Shown one piece after another: positions 8,677-17,499 of a stretch of DNA of 64,000 bases. Under the pieces are notes generated by a model that saw only the letters and a list, made by a program, of their open reading frames with translations, had not been told where the DNA came from and did no database searches. This stretch comes from Acidobacteriota bacterium (lineage in GTDB: Bacteria > Acidobacteriota > Vicinamibacteria > Vicinamibacterales > UBA2999). Numbering within the stretch: position 1 is the stretch's first letter; each line of letters starts with the position of its first letter. The translations under genes and the position numbers were made by a program. The stretch is from assembly GCA_020851565.1 (NCBI GenBank), contig JADZCN010000121.1:1-64000 (forward strand), in the 5' to 3' direction.

Positions 8677-9636
8677 ATGCACGGCCTGGCATTGACACTG
8701 CTGCTGTTCATCGGCATGACTCCGCGCGAAGCAGCGGGCGGCCCGGCGGCGCCGTCGAGCGAGCAGTCTGCAGTGCAGGCGCAACAGGACGGGCTCGACC
8801 GGGATTTGCGCGAGCTCGAGGCACGGCTCGGCGCAGGGCGCGTGAACGCCGCTCAGGTGGTGGCCGACAGCCAGCGTCTTCGGCAACGGTTCCTGGCCCT
8901 TCACCCATTCGCGCCGCGCTTCGGCCCGGACGACTATCGTCGCCACGGCCAGCTTGCCGGACGCTCGTTCGCGTGGCTGTCCGGCGTGAGCGGCCGCTTT
9001 CGCGGCGACCGGCACGTCGTGCCGGCGCTCGTGAGCGCCTATTCCGTCATCGGCGACTTCTACGGCACGAGCGGCCTCGCCTCCCGCTCGGGCTTCTGGT
9101 TTGGCTATGCGGGCGCGCACCGCGCCGCCCGCTCGCTGGCCCTGGCCGGGCAAGGCGACCGGGCTTTGGACCGAACGCTGGAGTCGCTCGCCCTGAGCTG
9201 GGCCCTCGTCGCGGCCATGGATCCGCGCTCGCGCTGGGCCTGGTCTGGCTGGGATGGGGCGCGCCCTGGCTTCGAGCAGACTATTGACCAGGCCGTGGCC
9301 CGCGGGCCGGTGCCCCCCCCGCTGGCGCTCCCGGCCGTGGACGAGGCGGCGCTGTCCCCGGACGATCGATCCCGTTGGCACGAGGTGCGCGATCGATTTG
9401 CCGGCGCCTCGAGCCGGGCACACGAGGCACAGCTGGCGCTGGCCGACTTGCGCGGCCGCCTGGCTGCACGTGGGTTGTCGCTCCATCCAAGAAGCGTCGC
9501 CGCCTCGCTCGGCATGCAGGGCTACCTCGACGATGCTATCGACGCCATCGAGGCGCGCCAGTTCGACCGTGCCCTGCAGGCCCTGATACGGGCCGACTAC
9601 GAGCGCGCGAAGCTCAGGGACGCCACCGGGCAGTGA
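8677..9636 (+). CDS. Hypothetical secreted protein
   Basis: A 319-residue protein I do not recognise. It begins with a short hydrophobic stretch (MHGLALTLLLFIGM) that could be a signal peptide or anchor. The remainder is mostly helical, rich in Ala, Arg and Leu, with two coiled-coil-prone segments at about residues 25-70 and 225-265. The central section is aromatic-rich (FWFGYAG, WAWSGWDG). An AAGGGAG-type ribosome site precedes the ATG. It lies 32 bases after the CsgG-like gene on the same strand, so the two are probably co-transcribed and it could be an accessory envelope protein. No enzyme motif is visible. Confidence 0.65.
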   Translation: MHGLALTLLLFIGMTPREAAGGPAAPSSEQSAVQAQQDGLDRDLRELEARLGAGRVNAAQVVADSQRLRQRFLALHPFAPRFGPDDYRRHGQLAGRSFAWLSGVSGRFRGDRHVVPALVSAYSVIGDFYGTSGLASRSGFWFGYAGAHRAARSLALAGQGDRALDRTLESLALSWALVAAMDPRSRWAWSGWDGARPGFEQTIDQAVARGPVPPPLALPAVDEAALSPDDRSRWHEVRDRFAGASSRAHEAQLALADLRGRLAARGLSLHPRSVAASLGMQGYLDDAIDAIEARQFDRALQALIRADYERAKLRDATGQ

Positions 9637-9670
9637 GGCGATCGGTCACCCGCTCGGGGCCGGGGTCGAG

Positions 9671-9676
9671 TAGAAT
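9671..9676 (+). promoter_or_regulatory. Candidate -10 box (TAGAAT) for molybdoenzyme gene
   Basis: TAGAAT matches the TATAAT consensus at four of six positions. It lies 22 bases before the ATG at 9699, and GAGGGAG in between can serve as the ribosome site. No clear -35 is visible. Confidence 0.35.
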
Positions 9677-9698
9677 CGCTCCCCCAGAGGGAGTGACC

Positions 9699-10862
9699 AT
9701 GGCGAACGAAACGACGCGTCGGGACATGTTGAAGAGAACCGGGTTCGCGGCCGCAGGCCTCGGCGTGCTGGGCGTGCCCGAGTGGGCGTTGCCCGCGCTG
9801 GCCCAGGGCGAGACCCTGGTACCGTTCACCGACTGGCCGGCCAACTTCAACCCGAACCCCGCGCCGGATCGGCGCCTGTTCAACACGCAGACCATCGCCG
9901 GCGCCGTGACGCCGGCGGATCAGTTCTTCACGACGCAGCACTACGGCCATCCCGTCGTGGACCCCGCGACCTATCGCCTGAAGGTGTCGGGCCTCGTGAA
10001 CTCGTCGCTCTCGCTCTCGCTCGACGAGATCCGGAAGATGGGGAACGCCGAGATGGAGCTGGGCTTCGAGTGCTCGGGCAACCGCCGGCCGCTGCAGGGC
10101 CTCATCGGCAACGGGCGCTGGACCGGCGTGCCGCTCAAGACGGTGCTCGACAAGGCAGGGCTCAAGGCCGAGGCACGCGAGATCGTGTTCTTCGGCGCCG
10201 ACAAGGGCCCCGAGGAGGTTGAGTTCCGCGCGCAGAAGTTCAACGTCGAGCAGCAGTACGGCCGCAGCATGCCGCGCGACAAGGCACTCACCAGCGAGGC
10301 GTTTCTCGCCTACGCCCTCAACGGGCAGCCGCTCACGCGCCACCAGGGGTCGCCCCTCCGCCTCATCGTCCCGGGTTGGTACGGTGCGCCGAACGTGAAG
10401 TGGCTGGCCGAGATCCACGCCCAGGAGGATCAGTACCTGGGCAAGTTCCAGGCGCGCTGGTACCGGACGCTCAAGGGCGAGATGATCAACGGCGAGATGA
10501 AGTGGGTCGAATCCGCCATCACCCACCTGCAGCTGAAGTCGTTCGTCGCCCGGGTGACGAAGGCGGGAAGCTCGCACAAGGTGCTGGCCGTCGTCCTGAA
10601 CGACGGCACGCCGATCAAGTCGGTCGAGCTCAAGGTCGACGACGGGCCGTGGCAGGCGATGACGGCCGACCCGTCCACGAAGGCCAGGTACGGCTGGAAG
10701 TTCTACAACTACACGTGGAACGGCGCCGCACCCGGTGAGCACACGCTGGTGTCGCGCGTCACCGACGCCACGGGCCGGGTGCAGCCGACCGAGCAGGAGC
10801 TCGAGAACAAGAAGACGTTCCTCGAGGACAACTCGCAGCACCCGCGGAAGGTGACTGTGTAA
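9699..10862 (+). CDS. Tat-exported molybdopterin-dependent oxidoreductase (sulfite oxidase/YedY family)
   Basis: A 387-residue enzyme of the sulfite-oxidase fold. A twin-arginine signal (RRDMLKRTGFAAAG...ALPALAQG) shows export of the folded, cofactor-loaded protein to the periplasm. The molybdenum-ligating cysteine is Cys125 in FECSGNRRP, and the cofactor-binding Oxidored_molyb region continues through VPGWYGAPNVKWL. The C-terminal about 110 residues look like the Ig-like Mo-co dimerisation domain (VELKVDDGPWQAM, GEHTLVSRVTDATG). The presence of this dimer domain fits sulfite-dehydrogenase (SorA-like) better than MsrP/YedY, which lacks it. No cytochrome partner or MsrQ gene is adjacent. The ATG at 9699 is chosen because it begins at the Tat signal and has GAGGGAG upstream. 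Confidence 0.9.
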   Translation: MANETTRRDMLKRTGFAAAGLGVLGVPEWALPALAQGETLVPFTDWPANFNPNPAPDRRLFNTQTIAGAVTPADQFFTTQHYGHPVVDPATYRLKVSGLVNSSLSLSLDEIRKMGNAEMELGFECSGNRRPLQGLIGNGRWTGVPLKTVLDKAGLKAEAREIVFFGADKGPEEVEFRAQKFNVEQQYGRSMPRDKALTSEAFLAYALNGQPLTRHQGSPLRLIVPGWYGAPNVKWLAEIHAQEDQYLGKFQARWYRTLKGEMINGEMKWVESAITHLQLKSFVARVTKAGSSHKVLAVVLNDGTPIKSVELKVDDGPWQAMTADPSTKARYGWKFYNYTWNGAAPGEHTLVSRVTDATGRVQPTEQELENKKTFLEDNSQHPRKVTV

Positions 10863-10870
10863 GGTAAGCC

Positions 10871-11023
10871 GCTCATTGATGATTGGTGATTGCTGATTGA
10901 GCGATTCATCGGGTGATTGATGATCGGCGCATTGCGCATTCGATTGCGCAATCGCCGATTGCGGCAATGCCGCAATCCGAATGCGACAATCGCTCAATCG
11001 CCAATCGGCAATCGTCAATGAGC
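10871..11023. repeat. CATTGACGATTG-family inverted-repeat element, copy 1
   Basis: An element of about 153 bp between the molybdoenzyme gene and the efflux operon. The left half is rich in GATTG and the right half in CAATC, so about 40 bases at each edge (10871-10911 and 10983-11023) pair imperfectly. Perfect inner palindromes are CGATTGCGCAATCG (10941-10954) and GATTGCGGC-aat-GCCGCAATC (10957-10977). The right end, GCAATCGTCAATGAGC (11008-11023), is the reverse complement of the sequence at 63100-63115. It could act as a bidirectional terminator for the convergent genes. Confidence 0.75.
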
Positions 11024-11042
11024 GCGCTCGGCCTCGCCCGGC

Positions 11043-12155
11043 CTAGCCGAGGCGCTTGGACGACCTCAGCGTGGCGAGGCCGAGCACCACGGCACCCCAG
11101 GTGAAGAGCGCCAGCGCCTGCGGCCACAGCGTCTCCAGTCCCACGCCCTTCAGGAAGATGCCCCGCACGATCACCAGGAAGTACCGGAGAGGAATCAAGT
11201 ACGTCACCGGCTGGATCCACTCCGGCATGTTCTCGATCGGGAACACGAAGCCGGACAGGTAGATCATCGGCATCATGAAGAAAAAGGTCGTCGTCAGCAT
11301 GGCCTGCTGCTGGGTGCTCGAGATGCTGGAGACGAAGAGGCCGAGGCCCAGCGTGCACATCAGGTAGACGAGGCTCATGCCGAAGAGCAAAGCGGTGCTC
11401 CCGCGCATCGGGATCTCGAACCAGAAGAGGGCCACCACGAGCACCAGGACCACGTCGATGATGCCGATGAACGCGTAGGGCAGCAGCTTGCCCGTGATGA
11501 GCTCCCATCGTGCGAGCGGCGTGACGTTCAGCTGCTCCAGCGTCCCGACCTCCTTCTCCCGCACGATCGCCATCGCGGAGAGGTTCGTCGTCACCACGAG
11601 CAGCAGCAGCGCGACGATGCCCGGGATCATGAAGTCGCGGCTCTCGAGCCGTGGGTTGAACCAGACGCGGATCTCCACCGACACCGGCGGCACGATGGAG
11701 CCGCCGTTCACCGCCGCCAGCTCCTGCGCGTAGCCTGCCACGAGCGCGCGCGCGTACCCCATCGCCACGTTCGTGGAGTTGGCGTCGGTCCCGTCGGCCA
11801 CGACCTGCAGCGTGACGGGACGCCGCGACCGCACGCGCTGGCCATAGCCGGGCGGGATGGTGAGCGCCATCCACGCGTCGCCCCCATCGAGCCACCGGTC
11901 GATCTCGTTCGTGGACGCCAGCAGGCCCACCAGCTTGAAGTTCTCGGAGGCCTGGAATCGATCGATGAGCGTCCGACTCTCGACAGAACGGTCCGCGTCC
12001 ACCACCACGGTGGGCACGTCCTTCACGTCCGTCGTCACGGCGTAGCCGAGCACCCCCAGCTGCACGATGGGCGCGAGGATCACGATGCCGAACAGGCGCG
12101 GATCCTGGCGCAGCTCCAGCAGTTCCTTGCGCATGAGGTGCAGCACGCGCCTCAT
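11043..12155 (-). CDS. ABC-2 type efflux permease (YbhR/YbhS-like), distal
   Basis: A 370-residue permease. An N-terminal transmembrane helix (LFGIVILAPIVQLGVLGYAV) is followed by a large periplasmic domain of about 140 residues and five C-terminal helices including IYLSGFVFPIENMP, the layout of the ABC2_membrane_3 family (YbhS/YbhR, YhhJ). It would form a heterodimeric channel with the preceding permease. The start at 12155 overlaps the upstream stop by four bases (12152-12155). The MRKELLEL methionine at 12134 is an alternative. It is the last gene of the seven-gene efflux operon. Likely cargo is hydrophobic drugs or other small molecules, unproven here. Confidence 0.9.
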   Translation of the reverse strand: MRRVLHLMRKELLELRQDPRLFGIVILAPIVQLGVLGYAVTTDVKDVPTVVVDADRSVESRTLIDRFQASENFKLVGLLASTNEIDRWLDGGDAWMALTIPPGYGQRVRSRRPVTLQVVADGTDANSTNVAMGYARALVAGYAQELAAVNGGSIVPPVSVEIRVWFNPRLESRDFMIPGIVALLLLVVTTNLSAMAIVREKEVGTLEQLNVTPLARWELITGKLLPYAFIGIIDVVLVLVVALFWFEIPMRGSTALLFGMSLVYLMCTLGLGLFVSSISSTQQQAMLTTTFFFMMPMIYLSGFVFPIENMPEWIQPVTYLIPLRYFLVIVRGIFLKGVGLETLWPQALALFTWGAVVLGLATLRSSKRLG

Positions 12156-13279
12156 GACCACTCCCTCCTGAGCCGCAGGGACGCCAGGCCCAGGGCCACG
12201 GCCGCGAAGATGGCCAGCGCGACGAGCTGCTCCCAGAAGGCCCCGGCGCCGGCCCCCTTCAGGACGATGGCCCGGAGCGCGACCAGGAAGTAGCGCGCGG
12301 GCACGATGTGGCTGATCACCTGGATGGGCACCGGCATGCTGGTCAGCGGGAACACGAATCCCGACAGGATGAACGTGGGCAGGAACGACGACAGCAACGC
12401 CACCTGGAAGGCCAGCTGCTGCGAGCTGGCCATCGTCGAGATGAGCAGACCCTGCGCCTGCGCGCCCACGAGGAACAGCAGGATGGAGCCCCACAGCAGC
12501 GGCACCGAGCCGCGCATCGGCAGGTCGAACAGGATCCGCGCGGTGAAGAGGATGAGGAGCGCCGCGACGAACGAGAGCGCCAGATACGGGAGCGTCTTGC
12601 CCAGGATGAACGCCACCGGGCCAATCGGCGACATCCGGATCTGTTCCATGGTCCCCCGTTCCTTCTCGCGGACCACGGAGAGGGCGGTGGACACCACGGC
12701 CGTGATCATCGCGATGAACGCGATGAGGCCCGGCACCAGGAACAGCGTGCTGCTCAGCTGCGGGTTGTACCAGATACGCGGCTCGAGCGTCACCGGCGGA
12801 GCCGGCACGCCCGCGCCGCCCGTCGCGCGCGCGCGCACGAGCACGTCGGCGGAGTACTCCGCCACGATGGCCTGGGCATAGCCCATCACGGTGGATGCCG
12901 TATTCGCGTTGTCGCCGTCGATGATCACCTGCACGGTCGTCGGCCGGCGATTGGTGACGTCCTCCTCGAATCGGGCCGGCACGACCAGCAGCGCCCGGGC
13001 CTCGTTGCGGTTCACGAGGGCGTTCACCTCGGCGGTGGCATCCACGTATCCCACGAGGTCGAAGTAGCCCGAGTTGACGAACGCCGAGACGAGATCGCGG
13101 CTGCTGGTGCTCCGGTCGAGGTCCTGCACGGCAATCCGGACGTTCCGGATATCGAAGTTGAGGGCGTAGCCGTAGAGCAGCAGCATCAGGGCCGGGAAGA
13201 GCAGCAGGATGCCCAGCGTCCGCCGATCCCGCGCTATCTGGTGCAGTTCTTTGATCGCGACCGCGACGAGCGCACGCAT
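12152..13279 (-). CDS. ABC-2 type efflux permease (YbhS-like), proximal
   Basis: A 375-residue membrane protein with the same architecture as its downstream neighbour: one N-terminal helix (LGILLLFPALMLLLYGYAL), a periplasmic domain, then a five-helix bundle containing TFILSGFVFPLTSMPVPIQ. Both carry VREKE-GT-EQ followed by a P in the cytoplasmic coupling region (VREKERGTMEQIRMSP here). The two paralogues are probably an obligate heterodimer driven by the ATPases encoded upstream. The gene starts two bases after the ATPase stop and overlaps the next permease by four bases, so translation is coupled. Confidence 0.9.
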   Translation of the reverse strand: MRALVAVAIKELHQIARDRRTLGILLLFPALMLLLYGYALNFDIRNVRIAVQDLDRSTSSRDLVSAFVNSGYFDLVGYVDATAEVNALVNRNEARALLVVPARFEEDVTNRRPTTVQVIIDGDNANTASTVMGYAQAIVAEYSADVLVRARATGGAGVPAPPVTLEPRIWYNPQLSSTLFLVPGLIAFIAMITAVVSTALSVVREKERGTMEQIRMSPIGPVAFILGKTLPYLALSFVAALLILFTARILFDLPMRGSVPLLWGSILLFLVGAQAQGLLISTMASSQQLAFQVALLSSFLPTFILSGFVFPLTSMPVPIQVISHIVPARYFLVALRAIVLKGAGAGAFWEQLVALAIFAAVALGLASLRLRREWS

Positions 13280-13280
13280 G

Positions 13281-14213
13281 TCAGGCGCTCCTCTCCGCGC
13301 GTTCGGCCACGTCGAGGAACACGTCCTCGAGCGAGGGCATCACGCGCTCCACGCCGCGCACCTCCACGCCGGCGCGGGCCAGGGCGCTGGTGACGAGCTG
13401 CTCGGCATCGCCGGGTGTGCGGAGCACGGCGTGCACCGAGGTGCCGAAGAGGCTGGTCTTCTCGACCTCCGGCAGTCGATCGAGGGCCTCCATCGCCGCC
13501 ACGGGCTCGGGCGCCTGCACCTCGAGGATGGGACGGTCCCGGAAAGCCTCCTTCAGTTCCGTGGCGGTGCCGAGCGCCGCCAGCTTCCCCGCCTGGATGA
13601 TCGCGATCCGATGGCAATGCTCGGCCTCGTCCAGGTAGTGCGTCGTCACGAGCACGGTCGTCCCGCTCGCGGACATGCGGTCGATGAGGTCCCAGAACCG
13701 GCGCCGTGAAAGCGGGTCCACGCCGCCCGTGGGCTCGTCGAGGAACACGATGGGAGGCTCGTGCAGGATGGCGCAGCCGAGCGCGAGGCGCTGGCGCCAC
13801 CCGCCCGGCAGGTCGCGCGTGAACGTCTTCTCGCGTCCGTGCAGGCCCGCCATGTCCAGCACGAACTCGCGGCGCGCCTCGAACCGCTCGCCCGTCAGCC
13901 CGTAGATGCCGCCGTAGAACTGGATGTTCTGATCCACGGTCAGCGGCTCGTAGAGCGAGAAGCGCTGCGACATGTACCCGATGCGGCGCTTCACGGCCTC
14001 GGGGTCCTTGCGCACGTCCACGCCACCGACGATGGCGGTGCCGGAGGTGGGGGCGAGCAGCCCGCACAGCATCCGGATCGTGGTGGACTTGCCGGCGCCG
14101 TTGGCGCCGAGGAACCCGAAGATCTCGCCCGGCTTCACCGAGAAGGACAAGTGATCCACGGCGACGAAGTCGCCGAAGCGGCGCGTGAGCCCCTGGACGT
14201 CGATGGCCGACAT
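13281..14213 (-). CDS. ABC transporter ATP-binding protein (efflux, second ATPase)
   Basis: A 310-residue ABC ATPase with Walker A GANGAGKST, Q-loop (YMSQRFSLYEPLTV), Walker B IVFLDEPTGGVDP and an H-loop His. The signature reads LPGGWRQRLALG, with Pro in place of Ser in LSGG, so this composite site may be catalytically weaker. The C-terminal about 90 residues form the accessory domain seen in YbhF/DrrA-type ATPases. In E. coli YbhF the two ATPase halves are fused in one polypeptide. Here the halves are separate genes with tolC between them. This one lies four bases downstream of the TolC gene and next to the permeases. Confidence 0.93.
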   Translation of the reverse strand: MSAIDVQGLTRRFGDFVAVDHLSFSVKPGEIFGFLGANGAGKSTTIRMLCGLLAPTSGTAIVGGVDVRKDPEAVKRRIGYMSQRFSLYEPLTVDQNIQFYGGIYGLTGERFEARREFVLDMAGLHGREKTFTRDLPGGWRQRLALGCAILHEPPIVFLDEPTGGVDPLSRRRFWDLIDRMSASGTTVLVTTHYLDEAEHCHRIAIIQAGKLAALGTATELKEAFRDRPILEVQAPEPVAAMEALDRLPEVEKTSLFGTSVHAVLRTPGDAEQLVTSALARAGVEVRGVERVMPSLEDVFLDVAERAERSA

Positions 14214-14217
14214 GGCG

Positions 14218-15552
14218 TCAGGGGCGCCCCAGGGCGCGCTCGAGCCGCGCCTCGGCCAGCCGCACGCTCGCGAGCGAGCGCGCGCGGGCGAGCTCCGCGG
14301 CCAGCAGCTGATCCTGCGCGATCAGCACGTCGGTACTGGTCGCGACACCCACGGCGAATCGCTCGCCGAGCACGCGGCGAGCCTCCATCGCGGCGCGGAC
14401 GCCGTCGTCCGACGCGCGCACCGATGCGAGGCTCGAGTTCAGGTCCAGCAGGCGCTGCCGCACGTCGGCGGCCACCAGCGTGTCGAGGTCCTTCAGGCGC
14501 TCCTGGGCCGCGCGGGTCGCGGCTTCGGCTTCCGCCACCTCCGCGCGCGTGCGGCCTCCGTCGAACAGCGTCCAGCTGAGGTTCACGCTGACATCCCACG
14601 ACGGCTGCCACTTCTCCTCGCGCGGGAAGATCTTCGGGTTCGGGTTCGCGAAATCGAACCCGCCACCGAGGCCGACGGTCGGCTTCCTCCCCGCGGCCGC
14701 GGCCTGCTCGCGTGCCTGCGCGCCCTCGATACGGAACGTCAGTGCCTGCCGCTCGGGCCGCTGCTTCAGCGCCTCGGCAATCAGCAGATTGGGGACAGTC
14801 CCTGTGACATTTGTAAAGACGGGGGTTTGGCTGAGGTCGTCGGCCAGGTCGATGGGCGTGTCCGGCTCGAGGCCAACCAGGCGGCGCAGCTCGATGAGCG
14901 CCGACTCGCGCTGGTTCTCGGCTTCGATGAGCTGCAGCGTCTCGCGCGAGCGCTGGGCCTCGAAGGTCACGACGTCGCTTGGGGGAACGAGACCGACGTC
15001 CAGCCGCTGCCGCGCGTCCCGCACTTGTGCCTCGGCCCGCTCCACCGCGGCCTGGAGCACTCGCACGGCCTCCCGCGACGTGGCCACCGCCCAGTACGCG
15101 CGCCGGACCTCGAATCGCAGGTCGGCGCGCGCCGTGTCGAGATCCGCGCCGACGGCATTCACCTCCGCTGCAGCCACGCGCTCGAGCGCGTCGGTGCGCC
15201 CGGCCGTGTAGATGGGCCACTGCGCCCCGATACGGGAGATCACGTTGTCGGGAACATCGGGGTAGAAGACGCGGATGCTCCCGTCTTCGCGCGGGAAGCC
15301 GAACTCGTCCACGTGGTTCGTGCGCGTGTAGCCCACAGAGGCCGTGGCCGTGGGCATCGATGCCGCCTGGCGGATCTGCACCGTGGCCCGGGCGCCTTCC
15401 TGGCGCGCCCGGGCCTCGGAAAGGCGGTGGCTGGCCTCGAAGGCCATGGATACCGCATCGCTGACGGTGATCCGGACGGGGGTCGGCTGTGCCCCGGACG
15501 GGGACACCAGCACACCCAGGCACATCACGGCGGTCAACGTTAGGCGCATCAT
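14218..15552 (-). CDS. TolC-family outer-membrane efflux protein
   Basis: A 444-residue outer membrane factor with a signal peptide (TLTAVMCLGVLVSPSGAQ) and two OEP repeats of long alternating helices and short beta segments (SEARARQEGARATVQIRQAASMP in the first, NLSWTLFDGGRTRAEVAEAE in the second). It would form the trimeric exit duct for the ABC/membrane-fusion complex encoded around it. It overlaps the upstream ATPase stop by four bases (15549-15552). A GGGGACAGTCCC repeat at 14791-14825 is read in frame and encodes a stretch around TPVFTNVTGTVPNLL, near the junction between the two OEP halves. This is unusual for a conserved fold. Confidence 0.93.
   Translation of the reverse strand: MMRLTLTAVMCLGVLVSPSGAQPTPVRITVSDAVSMAFEASHRLSEARARQEGARATVQIRQAASMPTATASVGYTRTNHVDEFGFPREDGSIRVFYPDVPDNVISRIGAQWPIYTAGRTDALERVAAAEVNAVGADLDTARADLRFEVRRAYWAVATSREAVRVLQAAVERAEAQVRDARQRLDVGLVPPSDVVTFEAQRSRETLQLIEAENQRESALIELRRLVGLEPDTPIDLADDLSQTPVFTNVTGTVPNLLIAEALKQRPERQALTFRIEGAQAREQAAAAGRKPTVGLGGGFDFANPNPKIFPREEKWQPSWDVSVNLSWTLFDGGRTRAEVAEAEAATRAAQERLKDLDTLVAADVRQRLLDLNSSLASVRASDDGVRAAMEARRVLGERFAVGVATSTDVLIAQDQLLAAELARARSLASVRLAEARLERALGRP
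14791..14825. repeat. GGGGACAGTCCC repeat inside tolC gene
   Basis: The top strand reads GGGGACAGTCCCTGT, then a six-base insert (GACATT), then TGTAAAGACGGGGG. This matches the GGGGACAGTCCCTGTAAAG units at 26019-26058 apart from the insert. The reading frame stays open through it. Confidence 0.75.
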
Positions 15553-16487
15553 GACGTCTCGGTTCCTGTCAGCTTTGCGATGAACACGTCTTCGAGCGAC
15601 GGCGCGATCGGCCGCACGGTGGTCGGGGTGACCACGGCTGCCGCCACGGCGTCGTCCACCAGGTGGCGCGCGCCCCGCGCGTCGGGATGATCAATCCAGA
15701 CGTGGAGCCGGTCACCGAATACGTAGGTGCGGAGATTCGTGCCCGCCCTCGTATCCAGGCGCGCCGCGGCTGCGCGAGGGTCGGGGACCACGACCTCGAA
15801 CCACTGCCCCGGCATCGACCGGCGCAGGCTCCCTGGCTCGTCGAGCGCCAGCACGTGCCCCTCGTGCAGCATCGCGATGCGGTGGCAACGCTCGGCCTCG
15901 TCGAGGTAGGGCGTGGACATGAGGATGGTGATACCGGACTCGAGAAAGTGGGACAGCAGCTTCCAGAACTCGCGGCGCGACACGGGATCCACGCCGGTCG
16001 TGGGCTCGTCGAGCACGATCAGCTCGGGCTCGTGGACCAGCGTGCAGGCGAGGGCGAGCTTCTGCTTCATCCCGCCGGACAGCCGATCGGCGAGGCGCTT
16101 TCGGAACGGCGTGAGCTGTGTCACCTCCAGCAGCCGGTCACGCCGGGCGTGGAAGTCGGACACGCCGTGAATCTCGGCGAAGAAGGCGATGTTCTCGTCG
16201 ATGCTCAGATCTCCGTAGAGGCTGAAGCGCTGCGAGAGATAGCCGACCGACGCGGTGATGGCGCGATGATCGCGCACCGGGTCGCGTCCGAGGACTCGGA
16301 TCTCCCCCTCGTCCTTGTGCAGCAGGCCGCAGAGCAGCCGGATGGTGGTGGTCTTGCCGGCGCCGTCCGGCCCGATCAGGCCGAACATCTCGCCGCGGCC
16401 GACCTCGAGCGACACGCCCTTGAGCGCCTCCGAAGCGCCGAAGCGCTTCGTGACGCCGTGCATCTCGATGGCGGGGGTGCCAGTCAT
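15549..16487 (-). CDS. ABC transporter ATP-binding protein (efflux, first ATPase)
   Basis: A 312-residue ABC ATPase with Walker A GPDGAGKTT, signature LSGGMKQKLALA, Walker B LIVLDEPTTGVDP and Q-loop YLSQRFSLYGDLSIDENI. All key motifs are canonical, in contrast to the second ATPase. The Asp in GPDGAGKT is typical of the N-terminal half of YbhF. The accessory C-terminal domain ends PSLEDVFIAKLTGTETS, a typical DrrA/YbhF ending. It lies one base after the membrane-fusion gene stop and overlaps the TolC start by four bases, so its synthesis is tied to the efflux complex. Confidence 0.93.
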   Translation of the reverse strand: MTGTPAIEMHGVTKRFGASEALKGVSLEVGRGEMFGLIGPDGAGKTTTIRLLCGLLHKDEGEIRVLGRDPVRDHRAITASVGYLSQRFSLYGDLSIDENIAFFAEIHGVSDFHARRDRLLEVTQLTPFRKRLADRLSGGMKQKLALACTLVHEPELIVLDEPTTGVDPVSRREFWKLLSHFLESGITILMSTPYLDEAERCHRIAMLHEGHVLALDEPGSLRRSMPGQWFEVVVPDPRAAAARLDTRAGTNLRTYVFGDRLHVWIDHPDARGARHLVDDAVAAAVVTPTTVRPIAPSLEDVFIAKLTGTETS

Positions 16488-16488
16488 G

Positions 16489-17499
16489 TCAGCTCACGGG
16501 CGCCAGCGCGATCTCGGCTTCGACCGGCATGCCCTGCTTGAGGATGCCCGCGGTGTTGTCGACCGAGATCCGCACGCGGTACACGAGTTTCGAGCGCTCC
16601 TCGGCGGTCTGCACGTTGCGCGGCGTGAACTCGGCCCGGGGCGAGATGTAGGTGATGGCTCCCTTGATGGCCGGGCCCCCGGCGTCGGTGAAGACCTGCG
16701 CCTCCTGCCCCAGGCGCAGGCGGGGCACGGCGGGCTCGGGGACGAAGACGTCCGCCCACGCATGATCCAGGTCGACGACGACGGCGACCGGCGCGCGCGG
16801 CGCGATCACCTCCCCCGGCTCCACGAGTTTCTCCGTCACGGTGCCGCCGACCGGAGAGGTGAAGGTGGTGTCCCCGAGGTTCTTCTCGAGGGTGGCGATC
16901 TGCGCGGCCGCGGCGGCGAGTCTGGCGCGCGCGGCATCGACCTCCTCGCGTCGAGCGCCTGCTCTCAGCCGCCCCAGCGCTTCCTTCGAGGCCTGCACGC
17001 GGCTCTCTGCGGCGGCGACCCGCTCGCGCGCCACATCGCGTCTCGTGGCGGCATCATCGCGCTGCTTGCGGGAGCCTGAATTGCTCGAGAGCAGGGCCTC
17101 GAAGCGTTCGAGGTCCTGCTCGGCGGCAGCGAGCTCGGCGCGTGCCGCCGAGACGTCGGCTTCGGCCGCGGTCACCTGGGACTCCGCCTGCCGGATGTCC
17201 TCGAGCCGCGCGCCGGCGAGCACCAGGCGGAGCTGCGCGTCGGCCTGCGCTTGTTCCGCTCGGGCGCGCTGCAGGGAGAGTTCGATGTCGCGCCGGTCGA
17301 GGGTGAGCACCTCGTGGCCCACGTCGATGCGATCGCCTTCGGACAGGTCGAACGTCAGGATGCGACCCCCCGCGTCTGGGGCCAAACGGGTTTCGGTGGC
17401 CTCCACATGGCCCGACACCCGAAGCGTGTTGGACGGCGTGGGCTCGCTGCACGCGGCAGCCGCGGCGGCGAGCAGGGCTGGGATGAGGCGCTTGATCAC
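16489..17499 (-). CDS. HlyD/YbhG-type membrane-fusion lipoprotein
   Basis: A 336-residue periplasmic adaptor. The signal sequence MIKRLIPALLAAAAAACSE ends in a lipobox-like AAAAC, so it is probably lipid-anchored at Cys17. A barrel-sandwich half (HVEATETRLAPDAGGRI), a long alpha-hairpin coiled coil at about residues 75-200 (repeated RARAEQAQADAQLRL-type heptads), then the second lipoyl half (TFTSPVGGTVTEKLVEPGEV) and a beta-barrel are visible. It bridges the ABC permeases and TolC. Start and stop overlap or abut neighbours on both sides (four bases shared with tetR), consistent with one transcript. Confidence 0.92.
   Translation of the reverse strand: MIKRLIPALLAAAAAACSEPTPSNTLRVSGHVEATETRLAPDAGGRILTFDLSEGDRIDVGHEVLTLDRRDIELSLQRARAEQAQADAQLRLVLAGARLEDIRQAESQVTAAEADVSAARAELAAAEQDLERFEALLSSNSGSRKQRDDAATRRDVARERVAAAESRVQASKEALGRLRAGARREEVDAARARLAAAAAQIATLEKNLGDTTFTSPVGGTVTEKLVEPGEVIAPRAPVAVVVDLDHAWADVFVPEPAVPRLRLGQEAQVFTDAGGPAIKGAITYISPRAEFTPRNVQTAEERSKLVYRVRISVDNTAGILKQGMPVEAEIALAPVS

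Noticed and set aside
10863-11042. Integrase attachment site
   Set aside because: The structure is symmetric and repeated elsewhere, with no tRNA or integrase nearby. A repeat element explains it better.
13281-16487. Frameshifted single YbhF gene
   Set aside because: The two ATPase frames are separated by a complete tolC gene and each has a full set of motifs, so this is a true split and not a sequencing break.
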